This document shows positions 63,014-64,000 of a stretch of 64,000 bases of DNA, piece after piece; position 1 is the stretch's first letter, and the number at the start of each line of letters is the position of its first letter. The notes beneath the pieces are model-generated. The model did not search any database. It saw only the letters and a program-made list of their open reading frames with translations, and had not been told where the DNA came from. This DNA is from Flavobacteriales bacterium (lineage in GTDB: Bacteria > Bacteroidota > Bacteroidia > Flavobacteriales_D > Crocinitomicaceae). Both the position numbers and the translations under genes were made by a program. Location of the stretch: positions 23,228 through 87,227 of the forward strand of contig CANMUN010000003.1 of the NCBI GenBank assembly GCA_947500875.1, written 5' to 3'.

Positions 63014-63868
63014 ATGAGACAGTTTTTAGCGGTGCTTCCTTTATGCATGGGGTTGAGTTCTTTTAAGGCCCAAGATTCTTTGAAATGTCGTACTATAATT
63101 ACCCATTCGAGTCTAGTAGGGATAGGAACAGGTTCGTTGGTGGCGCTTCAAAGCGTTTGGTATCAACCGTATCAAAACGATGGGTTTCATTGGTTCAACG
63201 ATGCGGATAATTGGATGCAAATGGATAAGCTAGGTCATGGATTTACAGCTTATGCAATGTCCAAGTCCATCAATGAACTTCATCAGTGGTCTTCAGGTAA
63301 AAAAAATCCGTGGGTGGGGGTTTCGTATGCTTTTACCTACCTGACGGCTCTAGAGGTAATGGATGGTTTCAGTGCTGGTTGGGGTTTTTCATGGCCTGAT
63401 GTTGCGGCGAATTCCTTTGGTTGTGGTTTATATATAACCCAAGAAGCTTTGTGGCAAAAGCAAATAATTTATCCGAAATTTTCGTTCCGCCAAAGTCCTT
63501 ATGCTAAATACCGGCCGGACGTTTTAGGTTCCGGTACAGCAGAGCAATTGCTCAAAGATTATAACGGTCAAACGTATTGGTGGTCATTGCCTATAAAGCT
63601 TGTGTTGCCTCTGCCAAAGGCTTGGAGTTTTCTATGTTTTAGTTTAGGATACGGCTGCGATGCTAAGATGGTAGGAGACCAAAATACTTGGCAAGGATTC
63701 ACCGCTCGACGGCAGGTTTATCTTTCGTTGGATGTGGATTGCTCTAATCTTTTCCCGAAACACCCCAAACTTAATAAGGTTATTTCCGCATTAAACTATC
63801 TAAAGTTTCCTTTTCCATCGCTGGAGTTTTCCTCGGACAAAACCCGTTTCCATTGGTTGGGTTATTAA
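63014..63868 (+). CDS. DUF2279 outer-surface or periplasmic protein
   Basis: After a signal peptide (about 1-19) the DUF2279 pattern appears: MQMDKLGHGFTAYAMSKSIN, LTALEVMDGFSAGWGFSWPDVAANSFG. The two conserved short hydrophobic helices may insert in a membrane. Length 284 is typical of Bacteroidota members; function unknown. A TAATTTAG box ends 4 bases before the ATG, suggesting a leaderless message, and a strong terminator follows. Confidence 0.85.
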   Translation: MRQFLAVLPLCMGLSSFKAQDSLKCRTIITHSSLVGIGTGSLVALQSVWYQPYQNDGFHWFNDADNWMQMDKLGHGFTAYAMSKSINELHQWSSGKKNPWVGVSYAFTYLTALEVMDGFSAGWGFSWPDVAANSFGCGLYITQEALWQKQIIYPKFSFRQSPYAKYRPDVLGSGTAEQLLKDYNGQTYWWSLPIKLVLPLPKAWSFLCFSLGYGCDAKMVGDQNTWQGFTARRQVYLSLDVDCSNLFPKHPKLNKVISALNYLKFPFPSLEFSSDKTRFHWLGY

Positions 63869-63870
63869 AT

Positions 63871-63898
63871 AACAAAGGCTCCCGAAGGAGCCTTTGTT
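63871..63898. terminator. Bidirectional terminator
   Basis: A 12-bp perfect stem AACAAAGGCTCC / GGAGCCTTTGTT encloses CGAA. It separates the convergent DUF2279 gene and the partial T9SS cargo gene. The T-run is short (TTTGTTGT). Confidence 0.85.
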
Positions 63899-63916
63899 GT
63901 GTTCATTAAAAGCGGT

Positions 63917-64000
63917 TTATTGCTTCACCACTTTTTCGATGTGTGTTAAATTGTTCAAGGTAACTCGGAAGGTATAAACTCCAGTAGTCAACTTGCTTAG
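63917..64000 (-). CDS. C-terminal end of a T9SS type A cargo protein, cut by window edge
   Basis: The minus strand reads 27 codons ending GVYTFRVTLNNLTHIEKVVKQ and a TAA at 63917-63919. The pattern L..G.Y...V......... K..K is the last strand pair of a type A sorting domain. It is too short for the ORF track. The rest of the gene lies right of the window, so domains cannot be named. Confidence 0.75.
   Translation of the reverse strand, partial: LSKLTTGVYTFRVTLNNLTHIEKVVKQ

Noticed and set aside
1-64000. CRISPR arrays, tRNA or rRNA genes, insertion sequences and prophage
   Set aside because: Gene-free gaps are all under 300 bases and I saw no repeat-spacer pattern, cloverleaf, transposase or terminal inverted repeats.

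Overview
The window comes from a bacterium of the phylum Bacteroidota, most likely order Flavobacteriales; a Crocinitomicaceae- or Cryomorphaceae-like affiliation is my guess from gene content, not a measurement. The evidence is five type IX secretion system (T9SS) cargo proteins with type A or type B C-terminal sorting domains, a GldA-like ABC ATPase, an OmpA protein with the TPR/propeller/OmpA layout of T9SS-associated PorE, DUF349, DUF2851, DUF2279 and DUF5011 proteins, an rnpA-S41 protease gene pair, near-absence of Shine-Dalgarno sequences, and repeated copies of the Bacteroidota -7 promoter box TAnnTTTG. It is ordinary chromosome: about 58 tightly packed protein genes, no gap over 300 bases without a gene, and no tRNA, rRNA, insertion sequence, prophage or CRISPR array that I could see.

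Layout. 1-11 kb: end of lipB, an unknown small gene, a DUF5011 lipoprotein, recA, a Bcp peroxiredoxin, an M1 aminopeptidase lipoprotein with HEAT-like repeats, the convergent glycolytic pair pgk/gap, and a type B T9SS protein. 11-19 kb: a forward run in which the two halves of a split transketolase flank a secreted von Willebrand A protein, followed by an MBOAT / DHHW / SGNH-LysM set that looks like an extracellular O-acetylation system. 19-28 kb: queA, then a reverse seven-gene run xseA-rnpA-S41 protease-O-antigen ligase-gldA-tyrS-DUF3108. 28-31 kb: prs-rplY and an ALDH7-type dehydrogenase. 31-37 kb: five forward genes that all overlap (PfkB kinase, DUF349, a 4-TM protein, a receiver-PAS-histidine kinase, GT9), ending in a 62-base convergent overlap with an alpha/beta hydrolase. 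37-46 kb: thioesterase and hydrolase, an M43 metalloprotease, uvrC, and a secreted trypsin-like protease divergent from an OmpR-type regulator. 46-50 kb: ribE-mazG, xerC, rpsU, acyl-CoA dehydrogenase, apt. 50-64 kb: a helix-hairpin-helix protein, two APC permeases, an RmlD-like reductase, PspC, DUF2851, the OmpA/PorE-like protein, the rluD/T9SS/PASTA/LOG run, DUF2279, and the last 27 codons of another T9SS cargo gene.

Regulation. About fifteen candidate sigma-A-type promoters can be placed from the -7 box; several -33/-7 pairs show 18-20 base spacing. They correct several start codons in the ORF track (PfkB, thioesterase, rpsU, apt). In at least five genes the -7 box lies about 4 bases before the start codon, predicting leaderless mRNAs. 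Six convergent gene pairs end within 2 bases of each other or overlap with no hairpin between them, whereas other junctions carry strong intrinsic terminators.

The best candidates for something undescribed are the MBOAT/DHHW/SGNH-LysM module fused to a VWA-split transketolase run, the overlapping PfkB-DUF349-membrane-kinase-GT9 unit, and the T9SS cargo gene wedged between overlapping PASTA and RluD genes. All start corrections and functions are read by eye from sequence and family knowledge; nothing was searched.
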